Below are positions 8,008-18,970 of a DNA stretch of 64,000 nucleotides, one piece after another. The position numbers were made by a program, and so were the translations under genes. The DNA comes from Natronosalvus caseinilyticus (lineage in GTDB: Archaea > Halobacteriota > Halobacteria > Halobacteriales > Natrialbaceae). The DNA lies in contig NZ_CP071596.1 in the NCBI RefSeq assembly GCF_017357105.1, positions 806,001 through 870,000 of the forward strand. Direction: 5' to 3'. The notes under the pieces are model-generated. The model searched no databases. It was not told the origin of the DNA and saw nothing but the letters and a program-made list of their open reading frames with translations. How positions within the stretch are numbered: position 1 is the first letter of the stretch; each line of letters starts with the position of its first letter.

Positions 8008-11000
8008 ATGGTGCACGTTGGATTAAGAGGGTGCAGGGGAGGATTGCTGGCAATCGTCCTTTCGATTATAATTGTAACGGGGGCTATTACGCCAGTCATC
8101 GCGGTCGACTCTTCGCACGAAGCGAATCGATCCGAAATCGGCGTTGACCGACCGGAAGCAATTCTGGAACGGCAAGAAGTCGACAACCTGACGGAGGGAA
8201 GTCCGACGCTTCAGAAGGTTTGGGCGCGGTTTATTCTCACGCAGGGGGTAGAGTCGAGTCTCGATTCCGACGCCGCGGCGCTCGACCACCTCAACGAATC
8301 GATGGAGTACACGTCTGGCCCGGCACAAGTATCCGACCCGGCGGCGTTCAACCACTCCGCTGCGGCCGTCGAATCGTTATCTTTGCAGGACAACTCTGAG
8401 ACCGACGAGCGGCGGATTCTGGCGGCCTATCTGATCGTGTCTGCCGACAACGAAACCGCCGCGAAGCAAATAGAGGACGCAAAGTGGGCGCTCGACCACA
8501 CAGGAGACGAACTCCACACTGGCACTGAACGAAGTGCGACCGCCCACGTACGGAACGCGGAACGCGCGTTCAATCGCGCACAGCGACGAATTGAGGACGC
8601 GGACGGGGACGGCTTCGAGGCGCAGGCGGACGCGATTCGCCAGTACCGGGTCGCGTGGATGCAAGCAACGAAGGCACTCGAGCGAATCGACGCCGAAATC
8701 CCGCCCGAGGTGACGATCGCCACTCGCGGCGACCCGCCGCGAAACGGAAGCGAACCGCTCGAAGGAGAGATACGGGGGACCGTCTTCGACGTTCGTCCGG
8801 AGACGCTCACCAACGCGACGGTCACGATTGGCGACGAAACGAGGACCGTTCCGATCGAGGCTAACGCCGGTCGAATGAACGCTACGTTCGCGACGAACGT
8901 CACGCTCGACGATCGGATCACGTCCGTCGAGGTCGAGGTCGTCGACGACGTCCCGAACCGCGGAAACGGCAGCGCGGTGCGAACCACAAAGCGCGGAAAG
9001 TCGGACCGAAAGAACGGAAAGAATCGCAACGGCAACGGTGCGCCACCCGGCAGTACGCAGTCAGATACCGACGTCGTTCTCTTCGATGGTGACGGCCTTC
9101 CGGATACGTACGAAATCGAGGTTGTCGGGACCGATCCTCAAGATCCCGATAGCGACACGCCGAACGTCGACCGCGATGTCGGCGACAACGGCGTTATCGA
9201 CGGCCTCGAGGATTTCGACGACGACGACGTGAGCAACTATCACGAAGGTCGGTTCGACACGGACCCGTTCGACCCTGACACCGACGATGACAGGCTTCCT
9301 GACTACTTCGAAATCCAGTACTCGGAACTCGACCAGACGAGCGCGGACACCAACGGCGACGGCGTCACGGACGCCGAGTGGGACGCCGACGACGACGGGT
9401 TGACCACCTACGACGAGTACGAGGCGGAGACTGACCCGTTCCGTGCAGATGCCGATCGAGACGAACTGAACGATAGCCGCGAACTGGAGATTGGGACCGA
9501 TCCGGCGGACCCCGACACTGACGACGATGGTCTGGATGACGGTGAAGAAATCGAACTGGGAACGGATCCGCTCGAAGTGGACTCGGACGGCAACGGGGTT
9601 GCGGACGGTGACGAGACGATCGAGACGACCGTCCGCGACGAGGAGACCAACGTTTCCCTGACGATGCGCGGATCGGGCGACGTGGCCTCCCAGATCGAGA
9701 TTACGCCGAAACCGTCGTACTTCGAGGGTGACGACGTCAGTGCCGGACCCACCGTTCGCGTCGTCAATCGGACCGACTTCACGAACGCAACCATCGAAAT
9801 CCCGATCGACGAGTCGGTTCCGGAGTCCGAATACGACGACCTCTCGGTCTTCAAATGGAGCGGGTCGGCGAACGAGACCTGGATTCCGGTCGAGTCGACG
9901 ATCGAGAACGGAACTGCACGTGCGACAGTCGACTCGTTCTCGTACTTCACGGTGCTCGACGCCGACGGGTGGGTGGATGCGACCCTGCTCGACGAGACCA
10001 GCGAGGAAGTCCCGCTCCAGGCCGGTTCGAACTTCTCGTGTAACGCCGCTTGCGAGGTCACGGATAACTCGACGCTCGTGTTGGGAGGCGAGCCGAACGC
10101 TCGAAAGATTACAGTCGAACAGGGAGCCGACAGCTTCGATGTCGTCCCACTGAGCAACGGACAGCGAATCGAGGAGTTCTACGATTACGAAAACGCCCAG
10201 ATCAACTCGCCGTTACCGATCGCCGAGAGCGACAAGAGTCAGCTCTTCTTCTGGTCCGGACCCGAGGGTCTAAGTCTGGTCCTCCTGCACGACAAGCCCA
10301 GCGACGGCTCCGGCGGCGCCGTTACGATGACCTTCGATGAACTCCCGACGGACCAGGGGAGATGGATCGTCAAAGACGACCCCGGTGATTACCGGCACGA
10401 CACGCGCTTCGACTGGGCATGGAATCGGATTAGGACTGATGGCGGCGTGTTCCGTGGAGGGCTCACGAATCAAACGGTGACGATCAACCCGGCGTTCAAC
10501 GACGAAGCGGCAAAATCTCCTCTCGATTACGGTGAACTGACGGACTGGCAGGTCCTGACGGGCCGAGCGACCGACCCGCGATCACACTCGCTGGAGATGG
10601 ACGAACCGGTACGAGTCCGTATACCTGAGGCACCCGCGACGAATGAATCAGGAGAAGCCGTCGGCGACTTCGGTAACGCGTCCGTAACCTACGATCTGAG
10701 CGACGGGACCGACGAGATTGCAGTCGCGTATCAAACCGAACAGACGAACGTCGACCCTAATGCGACGTTCGTCGCCACCGGTGCGAACGGAACGACAGTC
10801 ACCGAATCCCTGTCGATCGGGACGGTAGGGACCGTCAAGGAAGTGATCGATGTTTCCGCCCTCAGTGACGACGAAGCGACGCTGTCTCTCAGCGCAGACG
10901 GCGTCAACCTCAGAGCGCAATTGCTTACCACCAGTGCGGTCGACACCGACGGTGACGGAATCCCGGACGCGACCGAGCGGAAGGGATTCCTGACCCCGCG

Positions 11001-13731
11001 GGGGACGATTACGACCGATCCGTTCAACAGTGACACGGACGGTGACGGACTCAGTGACCGGGAAGAGATCGGCGAACCGACGAGTCTGAGCGACGTCGCC
11101 GAACGTCTCGAACCGGACAGCGGTGCGTCGGAGCGCCAGCAACGGCGGGCTCGAGCTCTCCTCGAAACGGTGGAGGCCGCAGGCTACGACACGAACTCGA
11201 CGAGAGGCGTCTACCTCAACCCCGCGAGCGATCCGACGAACATCGACTCAGATGGAGACGGTCTCGACGACCGGACCGAACGGGAGGGTGACCTCACGGT
11301 CGTTCGCACGACCAGCGTTAGCGAGACCGAGCGTGCGCTCGGAGGATCGGACCCCGAGACGCTAGCGAACGCCTACGAGACGTACGAGTCGACCAGCAAC
11401 CCGTGGAGCGTCGATACGGACGGCGACGGTCTCGGCGACGCTCGCGAGCAGGAACTCGCGACGGACCCGACCGGAAGCGACACCGATCGAGACGGTGTTT
11501 CCGATCGGGAGGAAGCCGAAGGTATCGGCGATCCGACGCTGTACGACGCCCAACCGCCGGAAATCGAGGTCGAACGCTCGGGATACCACATTCCGGCGAA
11601 GAGTCTCGATACCACGTACTGGGTACAGCTTCGTATTCACGACCCAGCGGGCGTCGATCGGGCCGCGTTGATCAAGGACGGAAACGAGGAGACGAGCGAA
11701 TCATACGGCGGCGGAGATACCGTCTACGACACGCTCGAGTTCACCGAGGAGTTCGCCGAATCGGAGACCGACGTCGATACCAGCAGCGTCAAGTCGACGT
11801 TCGTCACCTTCGGTTCGAAGGCCACGGAGACGATCGGCAGTGTCAGCGAATCTGTCGGCGACGTAACGGCCGGATCGACGGTCTACGTAGAGAGCAGCGA
11901 CGTGAACGACAACGGGGCTCGAGTCGTCGGCGTCCAGCGGGCGAACTTCTACAGCGAGGTCGCCGGTGACCTGTACACCGGAACGGTCGTCGATCAGGCG
12001 GTCGCCAGTGAGTTCGGCACGGTTTCGGGGCTCTCGTCGAGCCTCGGCGTCGCGTTCCAGGACGTCTCGCAGTTCATCGACGACCCGTACGAGGTGGTCG
12101 AAGGGACGAAGGCGCTGCTCGCGCTGTTGAGAGACGAACGACTCGGAGCAGCCGAGACGATCGTCCACGCCTACGCCCAGAACGTCGAGCAGACGCAAGC
12201 GCGGAACAACCCGTATGGTTCGCTCAACGAGAAGGAGCACCCGGCGTTGTACGACACGTTCGAGCGCAACTGGTACGAGGGGTATGCCGTCGGTTTCCTG
12301 GTGAAGACCGCACTCGGCGGCTCCGGCGCAAACGCTGCTAAGGGCACGATCAAGAGCACGAAGACCGCTCAGCAGGTCGGTTCGAAGCTCGTCGATACGA
12401 AAGCAGCGCGGGCGCTCTCGCGAGCCAGCGACGCGAAAGACGCTACGAAAGCCCGCGCGACTGCGCGGATCTTGCTCGCGGTCGACGGCGACGCCGCGGA
12501 AGCGATGCTGAGTCAGGCCGACACTGCTGGCGGGGCGTACAAGCTCTGGCGCCACCAGCGGACGATGGATGCGGACGTAGATGCGCTGTCCGACGTGCGG
12601 AAAGTGCGGCTCGGTCGGACGCTGCTTCGCGCGGATAGAGATGGGCAGTCGGCGATTCGGAAGATAGACCAGGATGCGCTGGACGACCTCGCGAGTCTGG
12701 ACGTCGACCCGGCCGTGCGAGCCGGACTCGCACCCAAATACGCCGAACTCGATGCGACGCGGCGCGCGCAACTGACGGAATCGATCTCGGGCAATTCGGC
12801 GGCTGCCGAGCGCGCCGCGCGACTCGAAACCGACGGCGTCCGCGACGCACTGGAGTTCTACTGCAGGAGTAGCTTCGCTCTACGAGTCCATGGCGCAGCG
12901 CCGTCTGGTAACGATCGATTCTATGCGGGGGGCACGGTTCGCGCTCGGAGCTGTACGATTCAGACAGATTTCGATTCGCCGATGTGGCGAGTTGAATCGT
13001 CGATCCGTGATTCTCTGGCGGATCGGTTATCTTCGGAGGAGTTCGCCCGACTCGTAAGCAGTGCCGTCGATTCGAAGGCGCTGAGGGCCACTGACGATCT
13101 GGATTCCATTTCGACGGTGAAGCGCGTCGACGGCGAACTCGTGATCGAGGGAGCAAAACACGACATCGACGTCGAACTGACGTACCCTGACGACGGGGGT
13201 GCCTTCTACACGAGCAACAGCGACTATTCGCTCGACAAAATCCGAGATATGAGGAATTCGCAAATCGGCGCCGACGTCGTCGAAGAGGAGATCGCACCGA
13301 AACTCGTCGAACGACGAGAGGGGTGGGAAGTCGTGTACGGAAAGCAGAAGGGTGGAACTGATAAGGGCATAGACCTCATCGCGAAAGACGCCGATGGCAA
13401 CTACGTGATTACCGAGGTCAAATTCACCGGCGAGGAAAAACGGATCAAAAAGAGCCGGTTTAACTCGGAGCGGACGATAGACGACGGAACGAAAGTCGAT
13501 CAGATGGAGGACGAGTGGATCGCGGATTCGTTCGCCAAAGATATCGACGAAGCCGATATGGATCTCGACGGAGAGTACAGTTCGGTGGAACGGGCGATCG
13601 AAACGGAAGATTACAAGAAAGAGGCGATCGTCGTACAGGACGCCTCAGTGTCCAGGACGATCGACAAGGATCTTCGGGAATTGGGTATGGACGACGTGCG
13701 TATCGTCCGAACTGGAGGTGTGACGGAATGA
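8008..13731 (+). CDS. Giant secreted polymorphic-toxin-like protein: signal peptide, calcium-type repeats, C-terminal PD-(D/E)XK nuclease
   Basis: A 1907-residue protein. A Sec-type signal peptide (hydrophobic [20 protein letters not shown], about residues 14-33) is followed by an ectodomain rich in N-x-S/T sites. TSP3-like Asp repeats ([12 protein letters not shown] type) lie at about residues 359-536 and 980-1180. A helical, partly hydrophobic region with [17 protein letters not shown] (about 1400-1550) may be a translocation or pre-toxin segment. The last ~160 residues form a restriction-endonuclease-like domain: a helix with [10 protein letters not shown], then GTDKGID (D1789) and ITEVKF (E1803, K1805). 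This matches polymorphic toxins, where a variable nuclease tip follows a conserved delivery trunk. The ATG at 8008 is preferred over a TTG at 7987. A partner gene overlaps its stop. No C-terminal sorting signal is seen. Confidence 0.78.
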   Translation: MVHVGLRGCRGGLLAIVLSIIIVTGAITPVIAVDSSHEANRSEIGVDRPEAILERQEVDNLTEGSPTLQKVWARFILTQGVESSLDSDAAALDHLNESMEYTSGPAQVSDPAAFNHSAAAVESLSLQDNSETDERRILAAYLIVSADNETAAKQIEDAKWALDHTGDELHTGTERSATAHVRNAERAFNRAQRRIEDADGDGFEAQADAIRQYRVAWMQATKALERIDAEIPPEVTIATRGDPPRNGSEPLEGEIRGTVFDVRPETLTNATVTIGDETRTVPIEANAGRMNATFATNVTLDDRITSVEVEVVDDVPNRGNGSAVRTTKRGKSDRKNGKNRNGNGAPPGSTQSDTDVVLFDGDGLPDTYEIEVVGTDPQDPDSDTPNVDRDVGDNGVIDGLEDFDDDDVSNYHEGRFDTDPFDPDTDDDRLPDYFEIQYSELDQTSADTNGDGVTDAEWDADDDGLTTYDEYEAETDPFRADADRDELNDSRELEIGTDPADPDTDDDGLDDGEEIELGTDPLEVDSDGNGVADGDETIETTVRDEETNVSLTMRGSGDVASQIEITPKPSYFEGDDVSAGPTVRVVNRTDFTNATIEIPIDESVPESEYDDLSVFKWSGSANETWIPVESTIENGTARATVDSFSYFTVLDADGWVDATLLDETSEEVPLQAGSNFSCNAACEVTDNSTLVLGGEPNARKITVEQGADSFDVVPLSNGQRIEEFYDYENAQINSPLPIAESDKSQLFFWSGPEGLSLVLLHDKPSDGSGGAVTMTFDELPTDQGRWIVKDDPGDYRHDTRFDWAWNRIRTDGGVFRGGLTNQTVTINPAFNDEAAKSPLDYGELTDWQVLTGRATDPRSHSLEMDEPVRVRIPEAPATNESGEAVGDFGNASVTYDLSDGTDEIAVAYQTEQTNVDPNATFVATGANGTTVTESLSIGTVGTVKEVIDVSALSDDEATLSLSADGVNLRAQLLTTSAVDTDGDGIPDATERKGFLTPRGTITTDPFNSDTDGDGLSDREEIGEPTSLSDVAERLEPDSGASERQQRRARALLETVEAAGYDTNSTRGVYLNPASDPTNIDSDGDGLDDRTEREGDLTVVRTTSVSETERALGGSDPETLANAYETYESTSNPWSVDTDGDGLGDAREQELATDPTGSDTDRDGVSDREEAEGIGDPTLYDAQPPEIEVERSGYHIPAKSLDTTYWVQLRIHDPAGVDRAALIKDGNEETSESYGGGDTVYDTLEFTEEFAESETDVDTSSVKSTFVTFGSKATETIGSVSESVGDVTAGSTVYVESSDVNDNGARVVGVQRANFYSEVAGDLYTGTVVDQAVASEFGTVSGLSSSLGVAFQDVSQFIDDPYEVVEGTKALLALLRDERLGAAETIVHAYAQNVEQTQARNNPYGSLNEKEHPALYDTFERNWYEGYAVGFLVKTALGGSGANAAKGTIKSTKTAQQVGSKLVDTKAARALSRASDAKDATKARATARILLAVDGDAAEAMLSQADTAGGAYKLWRHQRTMDADVDALSDVRKVRLGRTLLRADRDGQSAIRKIDQDALDDLASLDVDPAVRAGLAPKYAELDATRRAQLTESISGNSAAAERAARLETDGVRDALEFYCRSSFALRVHGAAPSGNDRFYAGGTVRARSCTIQTDFDSPMWRVESSIRDSLADRLSSEEFARLVSSAVDSKALRATDDLDSISTVKRVDGELVIEGAKHDIDVELTYPDDGGAFYTSNSDYSLDKIRDMRNSQIGADVVEEEIAPKLVERREGWEVVYGKQKGGTDKGIDLIAKDADGNYVITEVKFTGEEKRIKKSRFNSERTIDDGTKVDQMEDEWIADSFAKDIDEADMDLDGEYSSVERAIETEDYKKEAIVVQDASVSRTIDKDLRELGMDDVRIVRTGGVTE

Positions 13732-14915
13732 CATTCACCGACGACGAAATCCGTGCCTGCTTCGAAGACGAGGTTGACGAGACTAAAAAACGAATCCGGT
13801 GGTGGGAAAACGGCGAGGTCCCGACCGACGGGACGACCACGTATCTCTACGCCGTCGCTAGGCAGTTCGAGTACCTCGGAAAACTCGCGGCGCTACTCGG
13901 AGCGGTTCACCAGTCCCGAACGTGTTTCGGAGAGGTCGCCAAGTGCTATCTCGCGCACATCGAAGCGTGTCGCTTGCGACGCGATATGACCGAGCAGGCG
14001 AAGTGGAACCACGAACCACAGATGTTCGCGCGGGCGGTCAACGCTGCAGTCCTGAGTCGCGACGAGGAATTACTCGCGAACGTCGCAGCCGCCACGCTCG
14101 CGATGGACGAAAGTTATCTCGATGCCTTCACCGAATCGTCTCTCAGCGCGCCGGCGCGATACTACAATGCAAAGGTTAAGGCCGCAATCGCAATCGACGA
14201 TAAGTCGGTACGGGCGTTGCTCACCAACCTCGAGGAGAGCCTCGAACGATTCGAGGAGAAGAGCCCGTATTGGGAGGCGATCCCGGTGTATTATCGCGCA
14301 CTCGTAGATGGCTCGGAATCGGCGGCTCAAACGAGCCTTTCGGAACTGTACGATTATTACGCTGCGGAGGAACCCGATCCGGACGACCCTCGCTGGTTCG
14401 TCCTTCATCACGTGTGTGCACACATCGTGCTTGCGCGTCGACGCGGCCTGAGGGTCTCCCGGAAGTCCGGTCGGCTCCCGGAGGCGCTCTTGCGAGAAGA
14501 CATGCCAGCGGACGATACCGAACTCGACGTTGACGTGGACCTGGACGCGTTCCAAGTCACGAGCGACGTCGGGTTCTTCGAACTCGAACGCGACGAGGAC
14601 GATCGACCCGTAATTGCAGGACGGATCTATCACCCCGGCGGTGAGCCGGTGAGTGCCGACGACGTTCCCGAGCGCGAAGCGGGCCGGGTACTCTCCGACG
14701 AGTGGGTTGCAGCGGCCCTCGAGGAGGCAACCTGGCGCGACGCCTACGACGACGAACTGGTAGCCGACGCGACAGCCGCGTTCGAGGACGGAACGGTGGG
14801 CCGGAAACTGGTCGTGGTCCAGGATCGGACCGACGAACACACGTTCGACGAGTCGCTGGCAGAACTGCCGGTCGACGACGTTACGCTGCTGAAAGGCGCC
14901 GGACGGCGCCGTTAA
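13728..14915 (+). CDS. Putative immunity protein for the upstream nuclease toxin
   Basis: A 395-residue soluble acidic protein with no signal peptide. Its ATG overlaps the toxin stop in an ATGA, so translation is coupled. Residues 1-250 look almost wholly helical ([20 protein letters not shown], then paired helices around [16 protein letters not shown] and [20 protein letters not shown]), loosely like the helical Imm49 type. The last 130 residues are mixed alpha/beta and may be a second domain. I cannot assign a family firmly. The immunity role is inferred from position, coupling, cytosolic location and strong acidity (suited to binding a basic nuclease). A longer open frame from 13515 lies inside the toxin gene and is not the real start. 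Confidence 0.6.
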   Translation: MTFTDDEIRACFEDEVDETKKRIRWWENGEVPTDGTTTYLYAVARQFEYLGKLAALLGAVHQSRTCFGEVAKCYLAHIEACRLRRDMTEQAKWNHEPQMFARAVNAAVLSRDEELLANVAAATLAMDESYLDAFTESSLSAPARYYNAKVKAAIAIDDKSVRALLTNLEESLERFEEKSPYWEAIPVYYRALVDGSESAAQTSLSELYDYYAAEEPDPDDPRWFVLHHVCAHIVLARRRGLRVSRKSGRLPEALLREDMPADDTELDVDVDLDAFQVTSDVGFFELERDEDDRPVIAGRIYHPGGEPVSADDVPEREAGRVLSDEWVAAALEEATWRDAYDDELVADATAAFEDGTVGRKLVVVQDRTDEHTFDESLAELPVDDVTLLKGAGRRR

Positions 14916-15169
14916 TCGCCGTTTTCTTTCCTGGGGCAGGCACGTGTACTGTTCGCATAAAGCACGAAAGCGATGAGTGCATCCTTGGCGACCTAGTGAA
15001 GGCAGCCCTCGGGCCGCCGCTTTTGAATACGTGCTCGGAGAGCAAAATTAATCTATAGGCGACACCTTCGGCTCGAGTCGAACAGACTTTTCGGCGAATA
15101 CTGGCTCCACCGGCGAGACGATGTGCTCGGTCGTGAACTTGATACGACTTGGGTTCGAACCATCCCGAT

Positions 15170-15256
15170 ATGAACCTGAACCAGATCATCGCGGCGCTGT
15201 TCGCCCTGTTGATGATCTCGTCGATGGTCGCCTGGGGCGCGACGTTTATCTTCTAA
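15170..15256 (+). CDS. 28-residue single-span membrane peptide
   Basis: ATG at 15170 to TAA at 15254-15256 encodes a 28-residue peptide starting MNLNQIIAALFALLMISSMV and ending AWGATFIF. It is a nearly perfect membrane helix with a short polar N-terminus. It lies in the gap between the immunity gene and the convergent helicase gene, ending one base before the helicase stop. The upstream 250 nt (14916-15169) show no other gene. I believe similar peptides occur in haloarchaea, but this is from memory. Possible roles include a small membrane regulator; none can be shown. Confidence 0.6.
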   Translation: MNLNQIIAALFALLMISSMVAWGATFIF

Positions 15257-15257
15257 C

Positions 15258-17180
15258 TTAGCCGTCGGTATCCCAGACGTCCGCGAGCGGGCTTCGCTTC
15301 GAGGAGCGTCGGCCGCGTCGTGATCGCGACCGCGACTGTGATCGGCCTCGAGCATCGCTCTCGTTCGCGCTCCCGCCTGAGCCCGTCCCTTCTTTCGGCC
15401 CGGAACTCGACGTACTGTGCGAGGACGTTCTCGAGTACCCGCCGCTGCCGCCCCCGTCCCCGTCCGTCGCCTCGAGCGCTGCCCGCGGCTCGAACTCGGG
15501 CAATGCGGGCTCCGAGAGGCGATCGACCTGCTCCGCGAACCAGTCGGGCATGTCCGTCCGGGCGCGTTCGAATAAATCGAGCAGGCTCGAGTCCGCGACG
15601 TAGGTCGCCCCGTGGTCGTCGGGGGCGCGGATCACGCGTCCGCAAGCCTGGATCACGGTCCGGAGCGCCGCCCGGTAGTACCACGCCCACTGCCCCTCCT
15701 CGAGTCGGTGAGCCACCCGCGAGTCGCTCGTGTTCAGGAACGGCGCCTTGCAGAGCACCTGCCAGCGACAGAGGTCGCCTTTGAGGTCGAGGGCTTCCTC
15801 CATCTTCACCGAGAGGAAGACGTCCGGGTCCGAGGACGCTTTCCAGGCCTCGAGGTCGGCGTCCCGGTCGTCCCGGCTGTGCGCTCGAACGCGGTCGCCA
15901 ACGCCGAAATCGGTGAGGAGTGACTCGAGTTGCTCCTGGATCGCGTAGGAGTGGGCGTGGATCAGCCCCTTCTCGTCGGGGTGGGCCTGCATGATGCGGA
16001 CGATAGTCCGGGCGATCTTCGGCAGGGTCTCCTCGCGATGCTCGTAGGTCATCTTGCCCTGGGTGACGTCGTAGAGCGGCCGGTTCTCGACGGGGAAGGT
16101 GTGGCCGACGTCGACGAGGGCGACCCGCGAGGGCTCGAGGCCGACGTGGCGACAGAAGGCGTCCTTGTTGAGGATCGTGGCCGAGAGGAGCGCGAATTTG
16201 TTGCCCCGGTCCCAGACGGTGTACCGGAGGTAGCGCTCGGGGTCCATCGGTTTGATGGTGAGGGGCCCGCCCTGTGGATTCTCGGTTTCGTCCTCGTCGC
16301 TCGAGCCCGACCCTCCGTCGCGACTCGAGTCCGCCGCCTCGGCCTGGTCGACCAGCCACGTCGTCGGACTCTGCGGGTCGCGGTAGTCCTCGACGAAGAA
16401 GTCGAGTTCGCCGATGAGTTCCTGGAGGCGGTCCCGCTCACGCACCTCGCCAGGGGACAGCGATTCCTGGCCGAGCAACTCGTCCTTGCGACTGGTACAC
16501 CGCCGACCGAGTGCCTCCGCGTAGCGAGCGGCTGCTTCGACGGAGTCGACCTGGGGGACCCGAAGGTCGTCCCAGAACGGGACCGTCCGGGGGCCAAGCT
16601 GGATCGTCGCGTACATCTCGGCCCACTCGGAGAGGCCGTGGGCCTCGTCGATCACGACCACGTCGCGTTTGCGGAACACCTCGCTGCCCGCGGTCTGCAT
16701 GAAGTACGCGAGCGTCATCGCCGCGATGGATCGATTGGAGGCGATGGCCCGGTCGGAGAAGTACGGACAGCGGTGTTGCACCGAGCAATCGTACCCCCGC
16801 TCGCGGACGCAGGGGGCCTGGTTGACCGGCGTGTCGAGTTCGCCGGGGAGGATGCAGGTGTAGTTCGACTTCCCGCGGATGACGTTCAGGTCCTGGAGCA
16901 GGTCGTCGCCAGCCACGTCGTCGAGCTGGGAGACCTGCGGAGTCGTGTAGTAGGCGCCGGTCGCCTCCACCGGGTCAGCCTCGTCGACCGTACGGGCACA
17001 GCCGGCGACCGCGCGAGCCAGCAGGGACTTGCCGCTGCCCGTCGGTGCACGGACGAGAACGACGTCGTTGCCCGCCTCGAAGGCGTCGCGGATGTCGCGG
17101 AGGGCCTGTTCCTGGTTGCCCCGGTAGCTCGGCGCGGGGAACGCCTCGAAGATCCGGTCGGGATTCACCACTCGAGTCAC
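15258..17180 (-). CDS. XPD/DinG-like Fe-S superfamily 2 DNA helicase
   Basis: A 640-residue Rad3/XPD-type helicase. Walker A is APTGSGKS (residues 45-52) and the DEAH box is at 178-181 (VVVIDEAHG). Four cysteines at about 109, 124, 132 and 138 (in CILPGELDTPVNQAPC and the following CSVQHRC) have the spacing expected for the 4Fe-4S cluster of this family. The C-terminal helicase domain carries FALLSATIL, LIHAHSYAIQEQLE and QACGRVIRAPDDHG. The last ~80 residues are low-complexity Ser/Gly/Arg-rich and basic, possibly a DNA-binding tail. The likely role is nucleic-acid unwinding in repair. The gene converges on the small ORF at 15170. Confidence 0.85.
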   Translation of the reverse strand: MTRVVNPDRIFEAFPAPSYRGNQEQALRDIRDAFEAGNDVVLVRAPTGSGKSLLARAVAGCARTVDEADPVEATGAYYTTPQVSQLDDVAGDDLLQDLNVIRGKSNYTCILPGELDTPVNQAPCVRERGYDCSVQHRCPYFSDRAIASNRSIAAMTLAYFMQTAGSEVFRKRDVVVIDEAHGLSEWAEMYATIQLGPRTVPFWDDLRVPQVDSVEAAARYAEALGRRCTSRKDELLGQESLSPGEVRERDRLQELIGELDFFVEDYRDPQSPTTWLVDQAEAADSSRDGGSGSSDEDETENPQGGPLTIKPMDPERYLRYTVWDRGNKFALLSATILNKDAFCRHVGLEPSRVALVDVGHTFPVENRPLYDVTQGKMTYEHREETLPKIARTIVRIMQAHPDEKGLIHAHSYAIQEQLESLLTDFGVGDRVRAHSRDDRDADLEAWKASSDPDVFLSVKMEEALDLKGDLCRWQVLCKAPFLNTSDSRVAHRLEEGQWAWYYRAALRTVIQACGRVIRAPDDHGATYVADSSLLDLFERARTDMPDWFAEQVDRLSEPALPEFEPRAALEATDGDGGGSGGYSRTSSHSTSSSGPKEGTGSGGSANESDARGRSQSRSRSRRGRRSSKRSPLADVWDTDG

Positions 17181-17328
17181 CGGCGGGCGTGGTCCTAAAG
17201 GCTGCGGAGTCTCGCGCGTCTCGAATCCCTCCCGGTCGAATCCGAGGCAGGCTTCCGGAGAGAACGCCCGGCTTACGCGAGGGTAGGCGACAGTTTACAA
17301 TCCGGACCGCCGTCGTCGAACGGCGTAC

Positions 17329-17416
17329 GGAAGGGTCGCTCAGCGGAAGAGCACCGCGGCGTCTCTGACCCGCGGCGGCCGTTCGGCCTCGTGGCGTTCG
17401 AATCCCACCCCTTCCG
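17329..17416 (+). tRNA. tRNA-like structure, non-canonical or degenerate
   Basis: The 88-nt segment folds by eye into a cloverleaf. A perfect 7-bp acceptor stem pairs GGAAGGG (17329-17335) with CCCTTCC (17409-17415), followed by discriminator G. The D stem is GCTC/GAGC with loop AGCGGAA. A CCGCG/CGCGG stem follows, then a long variable arm (GGCCGTTCGGCC). The T arm has a TTCGAAT loop and GTGG/CCAC pairing, with one bulged C. The anticodon loop would be 12 nt instead of 7, so no anticodon can be assigned. It may be a tRNA pseudogene or a mis-evolved tRNA. No CCA is encoded. Confidence 0.4.
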
Positions 17417-17496
17417 CTCCTGCCTTTACTATACTTTCTATAGCCAAATCGCGAGCCCGGCGCCACGCTCATTGTCGACGCACCTAAATAGAAACT
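17417..17496 (+). promoter_or_regulatory. Promoter region of the flavin oxidoreductase pseudogene
   Basis: AT-rich boxes (TTTACTATACTTTCTATAGCC at 17425-17445, and CCTAAATAGAAACT just before the ATG) look like an archaeal TATA element and a short leader. The remainder of the 17181-17328 gap upstream holds nothing else I can identify. Confidence 0.4.
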
Positions 17497-18891
17497 ATGG
17501 CACGTCTCGAGGACCCGATCGAGATCGGCGGCGTCGAAATCTCAAACCGCCTCTACCGCGCGCCGGTCCTCGAGTGCGCGGGGAACGGACCTGATGCCGT
17601 CGAGACGCTGATCAACGACCTCGAGCCGGCCGCCGAATCCGGTGTCGGGTTGCTCTGCCAGGGGGCGACCATCGTCCGCGGCGAGGGCGGCTGTGCGGCC
17701 CCAGGGATGACTCGCGTTCACGACCCCAGTTTCGTGTCCCGCCTCTCGCGGCTCACCGACCGGATCCACGACCACGGGTGCCGGATCTTCGTGCAACTCG
17801 AGCACGGGGGCCTCCGGAGCATGGAGACCTGGCACGCCGGCTATCGGCGCGAGCACCCGGACCTCGAGCAACTCGCCGTTTCGCCCCTTCCGACACCGCT
17901 TCGCGCGCTCGACCGGGCGGGCTTTCTGGCCTACGACCCGCACGTCCTGACGACCGAGGAGGTGTACGAACTGGCCGCGGATTTCGGCCGCTCGGCGGCG
18001 TACTGCGTCGACGCGGGCTACGACGGCATCCACCTTTCGGGGGCGAACATGGGCATCGTCCAGCAGTTCCTCTCGCCGTTTTACAACCGCCGGGACGACG
18101 AATTTGGGGGCACGCCCGAGAACCGATTCGCCTTCCTGGAGGCCGTCCACGACGAGATTCGCGACCGGGCGGGAGACGTCCCGCTGATCACCAAGGCACC
18201 CGCCGAGACGCCGGCCCCGCCCTGGCCGGTCGTTCGCCGGAAGCTCTCCCTCGAGGACGGGGTCGAGATCGCCCGACGGCTCGAGCGGATCGGGTACGAC
18301 GGCGTGGTCCCGGTCCAGACCTCGGTTGCCTGGGACATGAGCATCGTCCGCGGACGGTATCCGAAACGGGCCTGGGAGAACGAGGCCCTTCGCGAGGGGT
18401 ACGACGAGGCCTTCGGCGGGTCGTAGCGGCGGCGACTCGTCGCGCTGGGCAATCGACTCGAGTCGCTGGTCTACGACTTCGAACCGGCCTGGAACGAGGA
18501 CTTCTGTCGTCGCGTCCGCGAGTGGGTGTCGATTCCGGTGCTCGCCGAAGGCGGGATTCGAGAGCGCGGACAGATGGATCGGTTGCTGGGCGCGGCTAGC
18601 GAGTCCGACGATGGGGCGGCCAGGAACGCGGAACCCGCCTGCGACATGGTCGGCATGGCCCGTCCCTTCTACGCCGAACCGCGTCTCGGGGCGCGGTTGC
18701 TCGAGTCTCAATCCTCGCCCTCGGGAGCGACCGACCGCGAACTCGCCCCGGAGACGCGCGTCCTCTGTGAGAACTGCAACAACTGTACGGTTCCACAGGT
18801 GACGGGTGCGCCGGGAATCTGTCGCACGCCGTCAGTGCTCGAAAAGCGGGGCGAACTCGAGCGCGAGGGTGCCTACGACGGTCGGAAGTGA
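17497..18891 (+). pseudogene. NADH:flavin oxidoreductase (old yellow enzyme/2,4-dienoyl-CoA reductase type) with in-frame TAG
   Basis: One frame runs from ATG 17497 to TGA 18889-18891 but is interrupted by a TAG at 18424-18426. The part before it (309 residues) contains the TIM-barrel core (ARLEDPIEIGGVEISNRLYR, FVQLEHGG, DGIHLSGANMG). The part after it, in the same frame, holds the rest of the barrel (VSIPVLAEGGIRERGQMDRL, CDMVGMARPFY) and the 4Fe-4S cysteines (LCENCNNCTVPQ, GICR). Since both halves are well preserved and no base is missing, the mutation is recent, the codon is read through, or there is a sequencing error. If functional, the ~464-residue enzyme would reduce an activated C=C bond with FMN. 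The N-terminal half alone lacks part of the barrel and the cluster. Confidence 0.85.
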
Positions 18892-18970
18892 CCTGCCACC
18901 CTCCGCATCGACCCCGGCCCCCGGCTGCCAGCCGAACGCCTATGCTCCACCGCCCGAAACGTCGGGTCAC

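Noticed and set aside
13515-13727. N-terminal extension of the immunity gene to 13515
   Set aside because: It lies fully within the toxin's nuclease coding region in another frame and is very arginine-rich; the ATGA overlap at 13728 is a better start.
17329-18426. The tRNA-like element as a suppressor for the in-frame TAG
   Set aside because: No CTA triplet occurs in its anticodon-like loop, so it cannot read TAG by normal pairing.
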